Source: Nonomuraea angiospora (GTDB taxonomy: Bacteria > Actinomycetota > Actinomycetes > Streptosporangiales > Streptosporangiaceae). Taken from it: a DNA stretch of 64,000 nucleotides. The stretch lies in the NCBI RefSeq assembly GCF_014873145.1, contig NZ_JADBEK010000001.1, positions 5,952,001 to 6,016,000 of the forward strand, given 5' to 3'. The stretch's first letter is position 1. Every line of letters starts with the position of its first letter. Both the position numbers and the translations under genes were made by a program. This document shows positions 34,107 to 42,251 of this stretch, piece by piece. The notes under the pieces were generated by a model. The model saw only the letters and a program-made list of their open reading frames with translations, did no database searches and was not told the origin of the DNA.

Positions 34107-34826
34107 ATGCTCTCGGCGACAGGCATCTCCAAACGGTACGGAGCGGTCCAGGCGCTCGACGGGGCCCGCCTGGACCTGCGCCCCGGCGAGGTCGTGGCCC
34201 TCATGGGCGACAACGGCGCGGGCAAGTCCACGCTGGTCAAGGCCATCTCGGGGGTCGTGACGCCGGACAGCGGCACGATCACCGTGGACGGCTCGCCGGT
34301 CAGGATCGCCAACCCGCACGACGCGCAGGCCCTCGGCGTCTCGACCGTCTACCAGGACCTCGCGCTCTGCGAGAACCTCGACGTCGTGGCCAACCTCTTC
34401 CTGGGCACCGAGCGCCGCCGCGGCTCGCTGCTGCGCCACATCGCCATGGAACGCGCGACCCGCGACCTCCTCGGCCAGCTCGACGTGCGCATCAGGGACA
34501 TCAGGGTGCCGGTCGCCATGCTGTCGGGCGGCCAGCGGCAGTCGGTGGCCATCGCCAGGGCGCTCATCGGCGAGCCGCGGCTGGTCATCCTCGACGAGCC
34601 CACGGCGGCCCTGGGGGTCGAGCAGACGGCGCAGGTGCTGGCGCTGATCGGGCGGCTGCGCGAGCGCGGGCTCGCGGTGCTGGTCATCTCGCACAACCTC
34701 GCCGACGTGCGCGCGGTGAGCGACCGCGTCGTGGTGCTGCGGCTGGGCCGCAACGCCGGTGAGTTCACCACCGCCACCGCCTCCCAGGAGGAGATCGTGG
34801 CCGCGATCACGGGGGCAGGGGCATGA
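34107..34826 (+). CDS. Sugar ABC transporter ATP-binding protein, single domain
   Basis: A 239-residue ABC ATPase with Walker A GDNGAGKSTLVKAISG, signature LSGGQRQSVAIARAL, Walker B LVILDEPTAAL and H-loop LVISHNL. XylG, RbsA and MglA proteins normally carry two fused ABC domains (~500 residues); this has one, as in FrcA-type systems and many actinobacterial sugar importers. The ATG is the base right after the SBP stop, and the permease gene overlaps its 3' end by 4 bases, so translation is coupled. Confidence 0.93.
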   Translation: MLSATGISKRYGAVQALDGARLDLRPGEVVALMGDNGAGKSTLVKAISGVVTPDSGTITVDGSPVRIANPHDAQALGVSTVYQDLALCENLDVVANLFLGTERRRGSLLRHIAMERATRDLLGQLDVRIRDIRVPVAMLSGGQRQSVAIARALIGEPRLVILDEPTAALGVEQTAQVLALIGRLRERGLAVLVISHNLADVRAVSDRVVVLRLGRNAGEFTTATASQEEIVAAITGAGA

Positions 34827-36007
34827 CCGACACGCTGGTCCGCAGGCCGTACACGCCGAAGGTCGCCGTCGAGCGGCTGCGCCAGGGGGACGTCGGCGCG
34901 TGGCCGGTGGTCGGCGGGCTGATCGCCATCGCGATCGTGTTCAGCACGCTCAACGACCGCTTCCTGTCCCCCGAGAACCTCACCAACCTCGTGCTCCAGA
35001 TGGCCGCCACCGGCACGATCGCGCTCGGCATCATCATGGTGCTGCTGCTCGGCGAGATCGACCTTTCGGCGGGCTCGGTCAGCGGCCTGTGCGCCACGAT
35101 CATGACGATCGTCCACGTCAAGCAGGGCTGGAACCCGCTGCTCGCCATCCTCCTGGCGCTCGCCGTCGGTGCGGCGATCGGGTTCCTGCACGGCCTGATG
35201 CTGACCAAGCTGCGCATGCCGTCGTTCGTCGTGACGCTGGCCGGGCTGATGGGCTGGCTCGGCCTGCTGCTCTACCTGCTGCGGCAGGGCGGGACGATCA
35301 ACCTGCCGTTCACCGGGTTCATCTCCAAGCTGAGCGACACCTGGCTGCCGGGCTGGCTCGCGTGGACGCTCGCGGCGGCCCTGGTGGCCGGGTCGGCGGG
35401 CGCGTCGCTCGTGGTCAGGAGGCTGCGGCTGGTGGCGGGGCTGCCGGTGACGCCGCTGTGGTGGTCACTGGCCAAGGCGGGCGGGCTGGCGGTGCTGCTC
35501 GCCGCGGCGGTGATCGTCATGTCGGCGGACCGCGGCGTGCCGCTCCTGCTGATCATCTTCGGGACGCTGGTGGTGCTGCTTGACCTCATGCTGAGGCACA
35601 CCACGTTCGGGCGGCACCTGTACGCCGTCGGCGGCAACGCCGAGGCCGCCAGGCGCGCCGGCATCAACGTCACCAGGATCAGGATCCTCGCGTTCATGCT
35701 GGCCTCCACGCTGGCGGCGGCCGGGGGCATCCTCGCCGCCAGCCGCCTGTCGGCCGTCAACCAGGGCTCGGGCGGCAGCGACATCCTGCTCATGGCGATC
35801 GCCACCGCGGTCATCGGCGGCACCTCGCTGTTCGGCGGGCGCGGGCGGGCCTACGACGCGCTGCTCGGCGTCCTGGTCATCCAGGCCATCTCCAACGGCA
35901 TGTACCTGCTCAGCGTGGACTCCTCGGTGCGGTTCATGGTGACCGCCGCGGTGCTGGCGCTGGCCGTGGCCATCGACTCGCTCGCCCGCAGGGGCGCCGC
36001 CCGGTGA
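34823..36007 (+). CDS. Sugar ABC transporter permease (XylH-like)
   Basis: A 394-residue permease of the BPD_transp_2 family with about ten hydrophobic segments. It includes ATGTIALGIIMVLLLGEIDLS, AGSVSGLCATIM, the short EAA-like stretch GGNAEAARRAGINVTRIRIL, and SDILLMAIATAVIGGTSLFGG near the end. Overlap with the ATPase gene is 4 bases (ATGA), and the ROK kinase overlaps its stop by 4 bases (GTGA), so all four genes are one tightly coupled operon. Confidence 0.94.
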   Translation: MTDTLVRRPYTPKVAVERLRQGDVGAWPVVGGLIAIAIVFSTLNDRFLSPENLTNLVLQMAATGTIALGIIMVLLLGEIDLSAGSVSGLCATIMTIVHVKQGWNPLLAILLALAVGAAIGFLHGLMLTKLRMPSFVVTLAGLMGWLGLLLYLLRQGGTINLPFTGFISKLSDTWLPGWLAWTLAAALVAGSAGASLVVRRLRLVAGLPVTPLWWSLAKAGGLAVLLAAAVIVMSADRGVPLLLIIFGTLVVLLDLMLRHTTFGRHLYAVGGNAEAARRAGINVTRIRILAFMLASTLAAAGGILAASRLSAVNQGSGGSDILLMAIATAVIGGTSLFGGRGRAYDALLGVLVIQAISNGMYLLSVDSSVRFMVTAAVLALAVAIDSLARRGAAR

Positions 36008-36933
36008 CGCGGGTCCTGGGCATCGACGTGGGCGGGACGAAGGTGGCCATCGGGGTGTCGGCGGCCGACGGCCCCGCGCTGTCCGCCCACGTCCGCCTGG
36101 ACACCGGGCCTGACACGCTCGCGCGGGCGCTCGCGGCGGCCAGGGCCCTGGACGGCGCGCCCGCCGCCGTGGGCTTCTCGACGTGCGGGGTGATCCGCGA
36201 TGGCGTGGTACGGCTCGCCCCGAACGTCCCCGGCTGGGAGGGCCTCGAACTGCCGAGACTGCTCCAGGAGGCGTACGGCGCCACCCCGGTGGCCATCGAC
36301 AACGACGTGAACGCGGCGGCCGCCGCGGAGCTGCGCTGGGGCGCCCTGCGCGGGGTCTCCACCGGCGTCTACCTGAACCTGGGCACCGGCCTGGCGGCGG
36401 CCCTGGTGGTGGACGGCCGGGTGGTGCCGGGCGCCCACGGCGCGGCGGGCGAGATCGGCTACCTCCAGGTGACGCCGGGCGAGCCCGCCTTCGCCGACGG
36501 CCGGGTGCCCCTGGAGGAGCGCGTCTCGGGCGGCGCGCTGGCCACCCGCGGCGCCGCCCTCCTCGGCCGCCCCATCACGGCGGCCGAGCTCCTGGGCGGG
36601 GGCCGGGCGCGGGCGCCGGTGGACGAGACGCCGGGCGGGGGCCAGGCGCGGGCGCTGGTGGACGAGACGCCGGGCGGGGAGCAGGCGCGGGCGCTGGTGG
36701 ACGAGACGCTGCGGACGCTGGCCATGAGCGTGGCGAACCTGTGCGTGGTCCTCGACCCCGAGCGCCTGGTGATCGGCGGCGGCATGATGGGCGCGGCGGA
36801 GCTGATCCTGCCGAGGCTGACGGCCGAGATCGGCCGGGCGGTGCCGTTCCCGCCGGAGGTCCGCCCGGCCCGCTTCGCGGACGACGCGCCGTTACTGGGC
36901 GCGCTTGCGCTGGCCCGCGCGGCGGTAGCGTAG
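36004..36933 (+). CDS. ROK-family sugar kinase with an internal 13-residue triple repeat
   Basis: A 309-residue ROK protein without an HTH, so a kinase rather than a repressor. It has GIDVGGTKVAIGV (phosphate 1), VAIDNDVNAAAAAELRWGA, LNLGTGLAAALVVDG and the ROK signature at HGAAGEIGYLQ. The zinc-finger cysteines typical of many ROK glucokinases are missing, so the protein may use a related sugar. Residues about 198-236 are three tandem copies of GG(G/E)(R/Q)ARA(P/L)VDET(P/L), an expansion of the surface segment ARALVDE normally present once. It ends the sugar operon and probably phosphorylates the imported sugar. Confidence 0.88.
   Translation: MTRVLGIDVGGTKVAIGVSAADGPALSAHVRLDTGPDTLARALAAARALDGAPAAVGFSTCGVIRDGVVRLAPNVPGWEGLELPRLLQEAYGATPVAIDNDVNAAAAAELRWGALRGVSTGVYLNLGTGLAAALVVDGRVVPGAHGAAGEIGYLQVTPGEPAFADGRVPLEERVSGGALATRGAALLGRPITAAELLGGGRARAPVDETPGGGQARALVDETPGGEQARALVDETLRTLAMSVANLCVVLDPERLVIGGGMMGAAELILPRLTAEIGRAVPFPPEVRPARFADDAPLLGALALARAAVA
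36594..36710 (+). repeat. Three tandem 39-bp units inside the ROK kinase gene
   Basis: Units at 36594-36632, 36633-36671 and 36672-36710 start GGGCGGGG and end GGACGAGACGCC or CT. 39 is divisible by 3, so the expansion adds 13 residues per copy without breaking the frame. Units 2 and 3 differ by a few bases; unit 1 is the most diverged. Confidence 0.95.
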
Positions 36934-36937
36934 GGAT

Positions 36938-37753
36938 ATGGCACCCGAAAAGGTGCAACTCACCGGGGAGAGGGCCACGCTGCTCGCCACCCTGTACGGG
37001 CGGGCGCTGGACGCGCGCTCCCCCGATCCGATCCTCGGCGACGACCTGGCCGCCGACGTGGTCGAGCGCATCGACCACGACTTCACCCGGACCGGGATGA
37101 ACGCCGGCCTCGCCGCCTCGGTCGCGATCAGGGCGCGGTTCATCGACCGGTGGGCGGCCGAGTTCCTGGCCACCCATCCCGAGGCCACCGTGCTCCACCT
37201 GGGCTGCGGCCTCGACACCCGCGTCCACCGGCTGGACCCGCCGTCCACCGTCCGCTGGTACGACGTGGACTACCCCGACGTGATCGAGCTGCGGCGGCGC
37301 CTGTTCCCCGAGCGGGCCGGCTACCGCCTGATCGGCTCGTCGGTCACCGAGCTGAAGTGGCTGGAGCAGGTCCCGGACCGCGCCCCCGTGCTGGTCGTGG
37401 CCGAGGGCCTGCTCTACTACCTCGATCCCGGCGAGGGCCGGGCCCTCATCAGGGCGATCGTCGACCGCTTCCCCGGCGGCCAGTTCGTCTTCGACGCGGT
37501 GAGCCCGCTCGGGCTCAGGACGCAGAAGCTCAACAGGCCGGTACGCAAGGCGGAGGCTCACCTGGTCTGGGGCATCGACGGGCCGGGCGAGCTGCTGGCG
37601 ATCCATCCGAGGTTGCGGTGCCTGAACGCGGTGAGCGCGTTCGACATCGAGGGGTTCGACCGCCTGCCGACGCCGCAACGCGTCGCGGCCCGGATCGCCG
37701 GGCTGCTGCCGGGGGTGAAGCGGGCGGCGGTGTTCTACCGGCTCGGGTTCTGA
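36938..37753 (+). CDS. SAM-dependent methyltransferase, LCM/TcmP family
   Basis: A 271-residue class I methyltransferase of the leucine-carboxyl-methyltransferase-like family that includes TcmP. Motif I is LHLGCGLDTRVHRLD, followed by WYDVDYPDVIELRRRLFP and LVVAEGLLYYLDPGEG. It ends FYRLGF. In actinomycetes these methylate carboxyl or hydroxyl groups of polyketides and other small molecules, but no biosynthetic partner is near. It begins 4 bases after the ROK kinase stop and may ride on the sugar operon. Its stop overlaps the small minus-strand gene by 19 bases. Confidence 0.9.
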   Translation: MAPEKVQLTGERATLLATLYGRALDARSPDPILGDDLAADVVERIDHDFTRTGMNAGLAASVAIRARFIDRWAAEFLATHPEATVLHLGCGLDTRVHRLDPPSTVRWYDVDYPDVIELRRRLFPERAGYRLIGSSVTELKWLEQVPDRAPVLVVAEGLLYYLDPGEGRALIRAIVDRFPGGQFVFDAVSPLGLRTQKLNRPVRKAEAHLVWGIDGPGELLAIHPRLRCLNAVSAFDIEGFDRLPTPQRVAARIAGLLPGVKRAAVFYRLGF

Positions 37754-37863
37754 GGGGCGCCGCCGTTGTCCCTGCGGTCCAGGGCGGTCTGCAGGGCCTG
37801 CGCGGCCTCGTCCTCATGCTCCTCGGCACGGTTCCAGGCATACATGTCGTACATGTGACTCAT
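37735..37863 (-). CDS. Small 42-residue acidic protein
   Basis: The frame reads MSHMYDMYAWNRAEEHEDEA, AQALQTALDRRDNGG, APQNPSR. It is hydrophilic, helical and acidic, with an Ala/Gln/Leu pattern in the middle, and appears compatible with a small conserved actinomycete protein. A longer frame starts at 37917 but has no support. The start is preceded by GAAATGAG. It is convergent with, and overlaps, the methyltransferase stop by 19 bases. Function is unknown. Confidence 0.5.
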   Translation of the reverse strand: MSHMYDMYAWNRAEEHEDEAAQALQTALDRRDNGGAPQNPSR

Positions 37864-38058
37864 CTCATTTCGCGAGCCGTTCGGCGGACGAATGGGACTT
37901 ATTGGCCGACGCACCACGACGCACCGCGGCGAGTCGTCGACCTGCCCTAACAGGCCCCGCCGCGGCAGGTAATAAGTACGAGCACCTGGCGCATTACCAG
38001 CAACAGTACCTCAGCAATCTCATTGGATGTCCTACTATCTTGCATGCTGAGACAGCAG

Positions 38059-38090
38059 AAGGCCGCCACCCGGAACCGGGTGGCGGCCTT
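38059..38090 (-). terminator. Strong hairpin after serA
   Basis: AAGGCCGCCACCCGG and its complement CCGGGTGGCGGCCTT form a 15-bp perfect stem with only two unpaired bases, 18 bases beyond the serA stop. It lacks a T-run. From 37864 to 38058 I see no gene. Confidence 0.8.
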
Positions 38091-38107
38091 CAGGCCGGGA
38101 AGGAGGC

Positions 38108-39697
38108 TCAGCCCTCCAGGTCCACGGAACGGCCGCTCTCGGCGCCGATCTCGCTCCCGATCTGGTCGATGATGTCGGCCGGGATCGCCGAGTCGACGGT
38201 CAGCGCGATGAGCGCGTTGCCGCCCTTGGTGGAGCGGGCCACCTGCATCGAGGCGATGTTGACGCCGTGCTCGCCGAGCAGGCGGCCGACCACGCCGACG
38301 ATGCCGGGACGGTCGGTGTAGGTGAAGAACGCCAGGTGGGCCGTCGGCTCGATCTCCATCTCGTAGCCGTTGACCTCGACGATCTTCGTGATCTGGCGCG
38401 GGCCGGAGAGCGTGCCGGATACCGAGACCTGGCGGCCGTCGGCGAGCACGCCGCGCACGGTCACCACGTTGCGCCAGTCGGGGCTCTCCGAGCTGGTCAC
38501 CAGCTCCACGGTGAGACCGCGGTCCTTGGCCAGCAGCGGCGCGTTGACGTACGTGACCTGCTCCTCGATCACGTCGGTGAACACGCCCTTGAGGGCGGCC
38601 AGCTCGATCACCCGCACGTCCTCGGAGGCGATCTCGCCGCGCACCTCGACGTCGAGCTTGGTGGCCACCTCGCCGGCCAGCGCGGTGAAGACGCGGCCGA
38701 GCTTCTCGGCCAGCGGCAGGCCCGGCTTGACGTCCTCGGCCACCACGCCGCCCTGGACGTTGACCGCGTCCGGCACGAACTCGCCCGCGAGCGCCAGCTT
38801 CACGCTCCGCGCGACCTGGGTGCCGGCCTTCTCCTGGGCCTCGTGCGTGGAGGCGCCCAGGTGCGGCGTGGCGACGACCTGGTCGAGCTCGAACAGCGGG
38901 CTGTCGGTGCACGGCTCCTTGGAGAACACGTCGAGGCCCGCTCCCGCGACGCGCCCCTCCTTGATCGCCGAGTAGAGGGCGCCCTCGTCCACGATGCCGC
39001 CGCGGGCGACGTTGATGATGCGCACCGACGGCTTGACCTGGTGCAGCTCCCTGTCACCGATGAGACCGAGGGTCTCCTTGGACTTGGGCAGGTGGACGGT
39101 GATGAAGTCGGCCTGCTTGAGCACCTCTTCGAGGCTGAGGAGCTTGACGCCCATCTGCGCGGCGCGAGCCGGCGGCAGGTAGGGGTCGTAGGCGATCAGC
39201 TCGACGCCGAACGGCTGCAGCCGCTGGGCCACGAGCTGCCCGATCTTGCCCAGGCCGAGGATGCCGATGACCTTCTCGTCGAGCTCCACACCGGTGTACT
39301 TGGAGCGCTTCCACTCCCCGTTCTTCAGCGCGGCGTGGGCCTGGGCCGTGTTGCGCGCGCTGGCCAGGATGAGCGCGATGGTCTGCTCGGCGGCGCTGGT
39401 GATGTTGGAGGTCGGCGCGTTGACGACCATGACACCGGCCTTGGTGGCGGCTTCGACGTCGACGTTGTCGAGGCCGACGCCGGCGCGGGCGACCACGCGC
39501 AGCTTCGGCGCGGCGGCGATGGCCTCGGCGTCGACCTGCGTGGCGGAGCGCACGATCAGGGCGTCCACCCCGGCGAGGGCGGGCAGCAGTTGGGAACGGT
39601 CGGCGCCGTCGGTGTGGCGGACCTCGAAATCAGCGCCGAGTACGGCGAGGCCAGCCTCGGACAGCTCCTCTGCGACCAGAACGACGGGCTTGTTCAC
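38108..39697 (-). CDS. serA: D-3-phosphoglycerate dehydrogenase
   Basis: A 529-residue serine-synthesis enzyme, the long type with an allosteric substrate-binding domain and a C-terminal ACT domain. The N-terminal NAD-binding part has GILGLGKIGQLVAQRL and INVARGGIVDEGAL; active-site Arg/Glu/His residues lie in NVARGG, GLDVFSKEP and ATPHLGASTHEAQEKAG. The ACT domain (YTDRPGIVGVVGRLLGEHGV) is at the end, so serine feedback is expected. It opens MNKPVVLVAEELSEAGLAVL. It belongs to the serA-leuB-ilvE-cimA backbone. Confidence 0.97.
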   Translation of the reverse strand: MNKPVVLVAEELSEAGLAVLGADFEVRHTDGADRSQLLPALAGVDALIVRSATQVDAEAIAAAPKLRVVARAGVGLDNVDVEAATKAGVMVVNAPTSNITSAAEQTIALILASARNTAQAHAALKNGEWKRSKYTGVELDEKVIGILGLGKIGQLVAQRLQPFGVELIAYDPYLPPARAAQMGVKLLSLEEVLKQADFITVHLPKSKETLGLIGDRELHQVKPSVRIINVARGGIVDEGALYSAIKEGRVAGAGLDVFSKEPCTDSPLFELDQVVATPHLGASTHEAQEKAGTQVARSVKLALAGEFVPDAVNVQGGVVAEDVKPGLPLAEKLGRVFTALAGEVATKLDVEVRGEIASEDVRVIELAALKGVFTDVIEEQVTYVNAPLLAKDRGLTVELVTSSESPDWRNVVTVRGVLADGRQVSVSGTLSGPRQITKIVEVNGYEMEIEPTAHLAFFTYTDRPGIVGVVGRLLGEHGVNIASMQVARSTKGGNALIALTVDSAIPADIIDQIGSEIGAESGRSVDLEG

Positions 39698-39937
39698 TGG
39701 TGTGGATCCTTAACGGCACGGCGGGCATTCGGGGGACACGTCCACGGATCCCCCGACGGTCCCACAGAGTCTATCCGGGGCTTGTGAACGCGTTCACGAG
39801 ACACCCACGATGTGAGACAGCTCCGCTCTACCCCCGGAGGAAGAAACTCATCCACTCCGCTCACATCTTTGTCTTGATCGGGAGATTTATTCGCCATTAG
39901 CCTGATAAGCCGTGGCCGAGTACCTAGGGTTCGTCTT

Positions 39938-40792
39938 ATGAGCATCGGGAATCCTGCGCTTGCCGACGTGCTCGCTCAGCATGGCACCCCGCATCGCCTG
40001 CTGAGCGCTCTCGCCGACGGTGGAGTCCTGGTGGCAGTGCGGCCAGACCGCTCGGTCGTCCTCGGGACGACCCAGGCCGGAGACCGGGTGTTGCTCGGTT
40101 ACACCGGCCCTGCCACCTATGCCAGGCACCGCGGCAGTCATTCCCTATCGGCGTGCGACGCCGACACCATCCTGGACATCCAGCGCGTCACCGGCGTGCG
40201 GGAGATCGTCATCGACGCGGCCGGACCAGCCGCCGCGGCCGTGCCCATCGACGACCTCCAGCGCTTCATGTCCTCGACGCGCACGGGGCCGACGCCCGTC
40301 CTCTCGGGGGCGGCGCCGGCAGCGTACGCGACCGGGGCGATGGCGACCGTGTCACGCGGTGCCGCGCTGGCCCAGGTGGCACCTCCGAGTCCGCAGGCGC
40401 CGACGCTGCCGTGGGTGCCCGCGCCCCGGCCGCACCTGTCGGGGCCCATGCAGCAGGTGGACCCCGGCTACCGGCGGTGCGCCCATCCGATCCTGCCCGC
40501 GCTGCGACAGGCCATCGGGCTGCTGCTCATGGACTTCCCGCTCGTGCACCACGTCTGGATCTCCGAGGCGCGCACGGCGTCCGGGGCTCCGGGGATCATG
40601 CTGCACGTGAAGGTGCACATGTCGGCCGCCGAGGACGTCGTACGCGACCTGCACCGCCTGGTACGCGCCCGCCTGCCGCAGTTCGCGGCCTCCGGGGCGC
40701 CGATCCTCATGGCGAGGGTCGCCGACGCGCGCAGCGAGCGCCGGATGATCGAGATCGGCGCGCACGTGGTGTGCGCCAACGTCATCGACTGA
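39938..40792 (+). CDS. SseB-like N-terminal domain protein
   Basis: A 284-residue protein. Residues 1-110 fit the SseB N-terminal domain seen in many actinomycete proteins (ALADGGVLVAVRPDRSVVLG, DTILDIQRVTGVREIVIDAA). An Ala/Pro/Thr linker (about 115-180) joins it to a C-terminal enhanced-binding region (LPALRQAIGLLLMDFPLVHH, VWISEARTASGAPGIMLHVKV), matching the SseB C-terminal domain. It has no signal. The role of these proteins in actinobacteria is unknown. It is divergent from serA, with about 240 bases between starts. Confidence 0.72.
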   Translation: MSIGNPALADVLAQHGTPHRLLSALADGGVLVAVRPDRSVVLGTTQAGDRVLLGYTGPATYARHRGSHSLSACDADTILDIQRVTGVREIVIDAAGPAAAAVPIDDLQRFMSSTRTGPTPVLSGAAPAAYATGAMATVSRGAALAQVAPPSPQAPTLPWVPAPRPHLSGPMQQVDPGYRRCAHPILPALRQAIGLLLMDFPLVHHVWISEARTASGAPGIMLHVKVHMSAAEDVVRDLHRLVRARLPQFAASGAPILMARVADARSERRMIEIGAHVVCANVID

Positions 40793-40889
40793 CGCGACCC
40801 AGATGCCGCGGAGCCCGGGTGACCGGGCCCCGCGGCATGGGGAAAAGTGGGCCCTCCCGAACAAGCTCTCGCTCGGCTTCAATGAGGGA

Positions 40890-42251
40890 ATGATCACACC
40901 GGCGGTCGGCACGTCCACGGTCTCCAGGGGCGTGCGCCTCGGCTACGGCGTGGGGTCCTTCTGCACGGCCACGGTCACCACCGTGCCCGGCCTGCTCCTG
41001 CTGTACTACATGACCAACTTCCTGGCCGTGCCCGCCTGGCTGGCCGGGGTCGTGGTGACCGCGCCCAAGATCTGGGATCTGATCATCAACCCGATGATCG
41101 GCCGCTGGTCGGACCGGACCCGGTCGCGGCTGGGCCCCCGGCGGCCCTGGCTGCTGGCGGGCGCCTGCACGCTGCCGATCGCGTTCTTCCTGGTGTTCGC
41201 GGGGCCGCCGCTGACGGGCGTGCCCGCCGCGCTCTACGTGGGGGTGTGCTTCCTCGCGACGGCGACGGCGTACGCGCTGTTCGAGGTGCCGTACAAGGCG
41301 ATGCCCGGCGAGATGACCCACGACTACCACGAGCGCACCTCGCTGCTGCAGTGGCGCATGATCTTCATCGGCGCGGCCACCGCGGTCAGCGGCGTGCTCG
41401 CCCCGGCCCTCGTCACGAGCCAGGGCGAGCACGGCACGCTGGACAGCTACCGGCTGATGGCCACGGTGATCGCGGTCATCCTGCTCCTCGCCATGCTGGG
41501 TTCCTTCTTCGGCACCGCCCGCGCGCCCATGACCGGCGCGCCGGAGGCGGACCGGGGAGGGTGGCGCGAGCAGTTCGCCGCGATCAAGGGCAACCGGCCG
41601 TTCCTGTGGCTGACCATGCTGGCCTGCACGCAGATGCTCGCCGTGAGCATGATGCTGGCCGCCGCGCCGTACTTCGCCGCCTACACGCTCGGCTCGCCGA
41701 AGGCCACGCAGACGCTCTTCGCCGCGCTGGTCGGCCCGATCCTGCTGACGATGCCGCTGTGGGTGCGCCTGGCCAAGCGCTTCGACAAGCGGGGCGCGAT
41801 GATCCTGGCGGCGCTCCTGTACGGGGGCGGCACGACGGCGGCCCTGGCCACGCCGGTCCTCGGCATCGTGTGGGCGCACGTGACGATCCTGGTGGTCGGC
41901 GTCGGCTACGCCGGGGTGCAGTTGTTGCAGTTCTCGATGCTGGCGGACGTGATCGCGGCGGACGCCGCCGAGACCGGCAAGCGGCGGGCGGGCGTGCTGA
42001 CCGGGCTGTGGACGGCCATCGAGAGCGGCGTCAGCGCGTTCGGCGCGCTGATCTTCGGGCTGATCCTGTCGATCGGCGGTTTCATCGAGTCCGAGCCGAG
42101 CAGGCCGGTCGAGCAGCCGGACAGCGCGGTGACCGCGGTCCTGATCGGGCAGACCGCGGTCCCGGCGCTGATCATCTTCCTGTCGGTGCTGATGACGCTG
42201 AAGTACCGGCTCACGCCACCCGGCGCGCCAGCACCAGACGCGTCCGCGTGA
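40890..42251 (+). CDS. GPH-family sugar:cation symporter (MFS)
   Basis: A 453-residue transporter with about twelve membrane segments, of the glycoside-pentoside-hexuronide (MelB/XynP-like) group. Signatures are PKIWDLIINPMIGRWSDRTR (the GPH loop), RRPWLLAGACTLPIAFFLVF and YALFEVPYKAMPGEMTHDYHE, the last being the GPH motif EVPYxA-xxxE. Paired with the sugar ABC system 3 kb upstream, it suggests more than one route for sugar uptake. I chose the ATG at 40890, which has GAGGGA right before it; an ATG at 40803 is possible but opens in an unlikely hydrophilic leader. It converges with, and overlaps by 41 bases, the FtsX-type permease. Confidence 0.87.
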   Translation: MITPAVGTSTVSRGVRLGYGVGSFCTATVTTVPGLLLLYYMTNFLAVPAWLAGVVVTAPKIWDLIINPMIGRWSDRTRSRLGPRRPWLLAGACTLPIAFFLVFAGPPLTGVPAALYVGVCFLATATAYALFEVPYKAMPGEMTHDYHERTSLLQWRMIFIGAATAVSGVLAPALVTSQGEHGTLDSYRLMATVIAVILLLAMLGSFFGTARAPMTGAPEADRGGWREQFAAIKGNRPFLWLTMLACTQMLAVSMMLAAAPYFAAYTLGSPKATQTLFAALVGPILLTMPLWVRLAKRFDKRGAMILAALLYGGGTTAALATPVLGIVWAHVTILVVGVGYAGVQLLQFSMLADVIAADAAETGKRRAGVLTGLWTAIESGVSAFGALIFGLILSIGGFIESEPSRPVEQPDSAVTAVLIGQTAVPALIIFLSVLMTLKYRLTPPGAPAPDASA

